From Clostridiales bacterium (GTDB lineage: Bacteria > Bacillota > Clostridia > Lachnospirales > Lachnospiraceae): a DNA stretch of 8,341 bases. Below, piece after piece: positions 7,315-8,341 of this stretch. The stretch lies in the NCBI GenBank assembly GCA_019418195.1, contig DYCJ01000062.1, positions 3,592-11,932 on the forward strand, written 5' to 3'. How positions within the stretch are numbered: position 1 is the stretch's first letter; every line of letters starts with the position of its first letter. The translations under genes were made by a program, and so were the position numbers. The notes under the pieces were generated by a model. The model was not told the origin of the DNA. It did no database searches and saw only the letters and a list, made by a program, of their open reading frames with translations.

Positions 7315-7358
7315 TCTCCTTTAGTTTTGTTTTACGAGTGGAAGGTCTCGAACACTCG
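7315..7358 (-). promoter_or_regulatory. preQ1-I-type riboswitch overlapping the queT ribosome site
   Basis: Read on the minus strand, stem CGAGTG (complement of 7353-7358) pairs with CACTCG (7335-7340) around a 12-nt loop, TTCGAGACCTTC. The A-rich tail TAAAACAAAACTAA follows and runs directly into AGGAGA. Compared with the Bacillus subtilis preQ1-I aptamer, the loop has the same length and starts UUCNAG. Its last base is C, the position that pairs with preQ1, and the tail ends in the conserved CUAA. The loop AG can pair with the tail CU to make the pseudoknot; the third pair would be a weak G-A. The tail is 2-3 nt longer than in B. subtilis. Ligand binding would stabilise the pseudoknot beside or over the Shine-Dalgarno and lower QueT translation. 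Confidence 0.75.
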
Positions 7359-7368
7359 GCACATTTTA

Positions 7369-7417
7369 CGGCGGTGACCGCCGGAAAGCCCTATAGACCT
7401 TATTTTTTACGGGCTTT
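7369..7417 (-). other. Two leader hairpins upstream of the queT aptamer
   Basis: In the RNA, AAAGCCC (7417-7411) pairs with GGGCUUU (7391-7385) around a 19-nt loop. CGGCGG (7383-7378) then pairs with CCGCCG (7374-7369) around a 3-nt loop. Neither is part of the minimal preQ1-I fold. The 5' loop carries AAGGUCU (7401-7395), an exact complement of AGACCUU (7348-7342) inside the aptamer loop. Confidence 0.6.
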
Positions 7418-7429
7418 GCAACGTGGGAT

Positions 7430-7458
7430 AGTATAACATGGTATTGGTGCAAAATCAA
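7430..7458 (-). promoter_or_regulatory. Sigma-A-type promoter of queT
   Basis: On the minus strand, -35 TTGATT (7458-7453) and -10 TATACT (7435-7430) are separated by exactly 17 bp. Transcription should start near 7422-7424, giving a leader of about 115 nt that contains the two hairpins and the preQ1-like aptamer. queT is therefore transcribed independently of the exonuclease gene, although no terminator separates the two. Confidence 0.75.
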
Positions 7459-7460
7459 GA

Positions 7461-7482
7461 AAAGTACCAAAAAAGTACCAAA
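7461..7482. repeat. Perfect 11-bp tandem duplication next to the queT -35 box
   Basis: AAAGTACCAAA occurs twice without spacing (7461-7471 and 7472-7482), two bases upstream of the queT -35 element in the direction of transcription. An 11-bp period is close to one helical turn and places both GTACC cores on one face of the DNA, as an activator or repressor site could require. An A/T-tract UP-element effect or a chance duplication is equally possible. Confidence 0.55.
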
Positions 7483-7501
7483 CGAATAGATGGATCGGTG
7501 A

Positions 7502-8197
7502 TTATCCCTTCAGCAGCTCATCGATCATCCTGGATGCTTCACTCCGTGTGATCGTCTCCGGATTCCATTGGAGTTTTGCTTGTTTCTTACGTATCAGATT
7601 GTTCAGAAATGCAATCTGTTTCGGTGTGGCAGGCTGGGGCTTCTTTACTTTATATGTAAGCTGTACCGGTTTGAAAATCTTCGGGTCTTTTTCTTCAAAA
7701 TAGTGAGCCAGTGTCTGATAAAGCTTGGCGGTCGCAAGCGCATCATGGTATGCACGGTGGGCGGATTTATTTTCAATATTATAATAGTAGCACAGGCTGC
7801 CAAGGCTTTTAGAATCCAGTTCTTTGAGTGTTTTCTGGGCGATTTTCAGCGTATCGATCCCCATTTTCTCAAAGGGCAGTCCGTCTGCGGCAGCGCTGCA
7901 TTTCATAAAGCTGTAATCAAAAGATACATTGTGTCCGATCAGTACATCCTCTTCACAGAAGTCAAGAAAATCTGCGACAACACTGCATCGCGGGCGTGCT
8001 TCCGCTACCATCTCATTGGTAATCCCGGTCAGGGATGTGATTGCGGGTGAGATGGAAGTGGTTGGCTTTATAAATTCCATGAAGCGTTCCGCCACTTTCC
8101 CGTCTCGCACTTTCAGAGCACCAATCTCTATGATCTCATTTTCGAGCGGATTCAGTCCCGTTGTCTCAACGTCAAATGCTATATATGATTTCAACAT
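7502..8197 (-). CDS. DEDDh 3'-5' exonuclease (DNA polymerase III epsilon/PolC-like) with small C-terminal module
   Basis: This 231-aa soluble nuclease removes nucleotides from DNA or RNA 3' ends using two metal ions. ExoI has D9 and E11 in FDVETTG, ExoII has D94 in GHNVSFDYSF, and ExoIII has H147 and D152 in HRAYHDALATA, so the DEDDh site is complete. LTGITNEMV and KSLGSLCYYYNI are also family-typical. After the nuclease domain (about 1-168) comes a linker, then ATPKQIAFLNNLIRKKQ and TRSEASRMIDELL (190-231). This resembles the short helical 'TPKQ...SEAS..I..L' modules attached to nucleases and helicases. A longer reading from ATG 8239 exists, but ATG 8197 is preferred because AAGGAGA lies 8 nt before it and the product starts directly at the first beta strand (MLKSYIAFDVETTG). 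Whether its role is proofreading, RNA turnover or repair cannot be told. Confidence 0.9.
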   Translation of the reverse strand: MLKSYIAFDVETTGLNPLENEIIEIGALKVRDGKVAERFMEFIKPTTSISPAITSLTGITNEMVAEARPRCSVVADFLDFCEEDVLIGHNVSFDYSFMKCSAAADGLPFEKMGIDTLKIAQKTLKELDSKSLGSLCYYYNIENKSAHRAYHDALATAKLYQTLAHYFEEKDPKIFKPVQLTYKVKKPQPATPKQIAFLNNLIRKKQAKLQWNPETITRSEASRMIDELLKG

Positions 8198-8222
8198 GAT
8201 GAAAATCTCCTTTTCTTTCGCT

Positions 8223-8252
8223 ATTATACTTGAAAACAACAGAAAATGACAG
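8223..8252 (-). promoter_or_regulatory. Promoter of the exonuclease gene
   Basis: A perfect -10 TATAAT (complement of 8223-8228) lies 25 bp upstream of the chosen start codon, with -35 CTGTCA (complement of 8247-8252) at 18-bp spacing, a 4/6 match. Transcription would begin near 8214-8217, just before the AAGGAGA ribosome site. This excludes the alternative ATG at 8239 from the transcript and supports the 8197 start. Confidence 0.65.
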
Positions 8253-8341
8253 CAAAGTTTTTGTGATGGTTTACATCAAATCTTGATCTTTTTTAATCTG
8301 CACAAATATAACCAAATTATGAAAATTATAAACAATTTATA
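8253..8341. other. AT-rich non-coding edge of the window
   Basis: No coding frame, RNA gene or clear hairpin is visible. A 5-3-5 inverted repeat ATCAA-ATC-TTGAT lies at 8275-8287, upstream of the exonuclease promoter, and could be a small operator. The final 40 bases are almost all A and T and could belong to the promoter region of a divergent gene beyond the edge. Confidence 0.4.

Noticed and set aside
7395..7420. Second, tandem preQ1-I aptamer in the queT leader (GTAAAAAATAAGG resembles an A-rich tail)
   Set aside because: No P1 stem with a 12-nt loop precedes it. The stretch sits instead in the loop of the AAAGCCC/GGGCTTT hairpin.
8198..8239. Longer exonuclease start at ATG 8239
   Set aside because: The -10 element TATAAT lies inside this extension, it lacks a ribosome site, and the 14 extra residues precede the normal first strand, whereas ATG 8197 has AAGGAGA at 8 nt.
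7929..8249. Plus-strand open frames over the exonuclease (7568-8050 and 7929-8249)
   Set aside because: They are antisense to a gene with a complete DEDDh active site, have no ribosome site, and show no family features.
8262..8281. CRP-like palindrome TTTGTGAT-N5-ACATCAAA
   Set aside because: The two arms are not true inverted repeats when aligned base by base; the match is superficial in AT-rich DNA.

Overview
The window looks like a chromosomal segment of a Gram-positive gut Clostridium-type anaerobe, most likely Lachnospiraceae. The grounds are moderate GC, AGGAGG-type ribosome binding sites, a nadB-nadC-niaR arrangement, a QueT-type ECF transporter behind a small preQ1-like leader, and protein sequences that resemble Lachnospiraceae members as I remember them. 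This placement is inference from sequence style; no database was consulted.

Plus strand, 1-4201 and onward to 6711. Bases 36-2285 hold two genes of de novo NAD synthesis: nadB (L-aspartate oxidase) and nadC (quinolinate phosphoribosyltransferase). They are 27 bp apart, and the preceding gene (perhaps nadA) would lie outside the window. A strong hairpin plus T-run terminator follows nadC. A separate unit then starts with niaR, the nicotinate-responsive repressor of NAD genes with HTH and 3H domains and all four expected metal ligands. It continues through a class I SAM-dependent methyltransferase of unknown substrate and an 835-residue membrane-anchored extracellular protein of unknown function. 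That last protein appears to consist of a beta-rich or beta-propeller-like body and a degenerate C39-like C-terminal domain. Spacing of 16 bp and then 2 bp suggests niaR, the methyltransferase and the large protein are co-transcribed.

A 15-bp hairpin with T-runs on both sides (6734-6783) separates this block from the convergent minus-strand genes.

Minus strand, 8341-6806. A DEDDh 3'-5' exonuclease (DnaQ/PolC-epsilon-like) with a small extra C-terminal module is followed by queT, the substrate-binding S component of an ECF transporter for a queuosine precursor. queT has its own sigma-A-type promoter and a leader of about 115 nt. The 3' part of this leader closely fits a preQ1-I riboswitch: a hairpin with a 12-nt UUCNAG...C loop, an A-rich tail and CUAAAGGAG running into the Shine-Dalgarno sequence. 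Two further hairpins lie upstream of the aptamer, and the loop of one is perfectly complementary over 7 nt to the aptamer loop. This is the most unusual regulatory structure in the window.

Biologically the window joins two cofactor/nucleobase economies under small-molecule control: NAD synthesis with its nicotinate sensor, and preQ1/queuine uptake with its riboswitch. I see no mobile elements, CRISPR, tRNA or rRNA. No gene-free stretch exceeds 300 bases.
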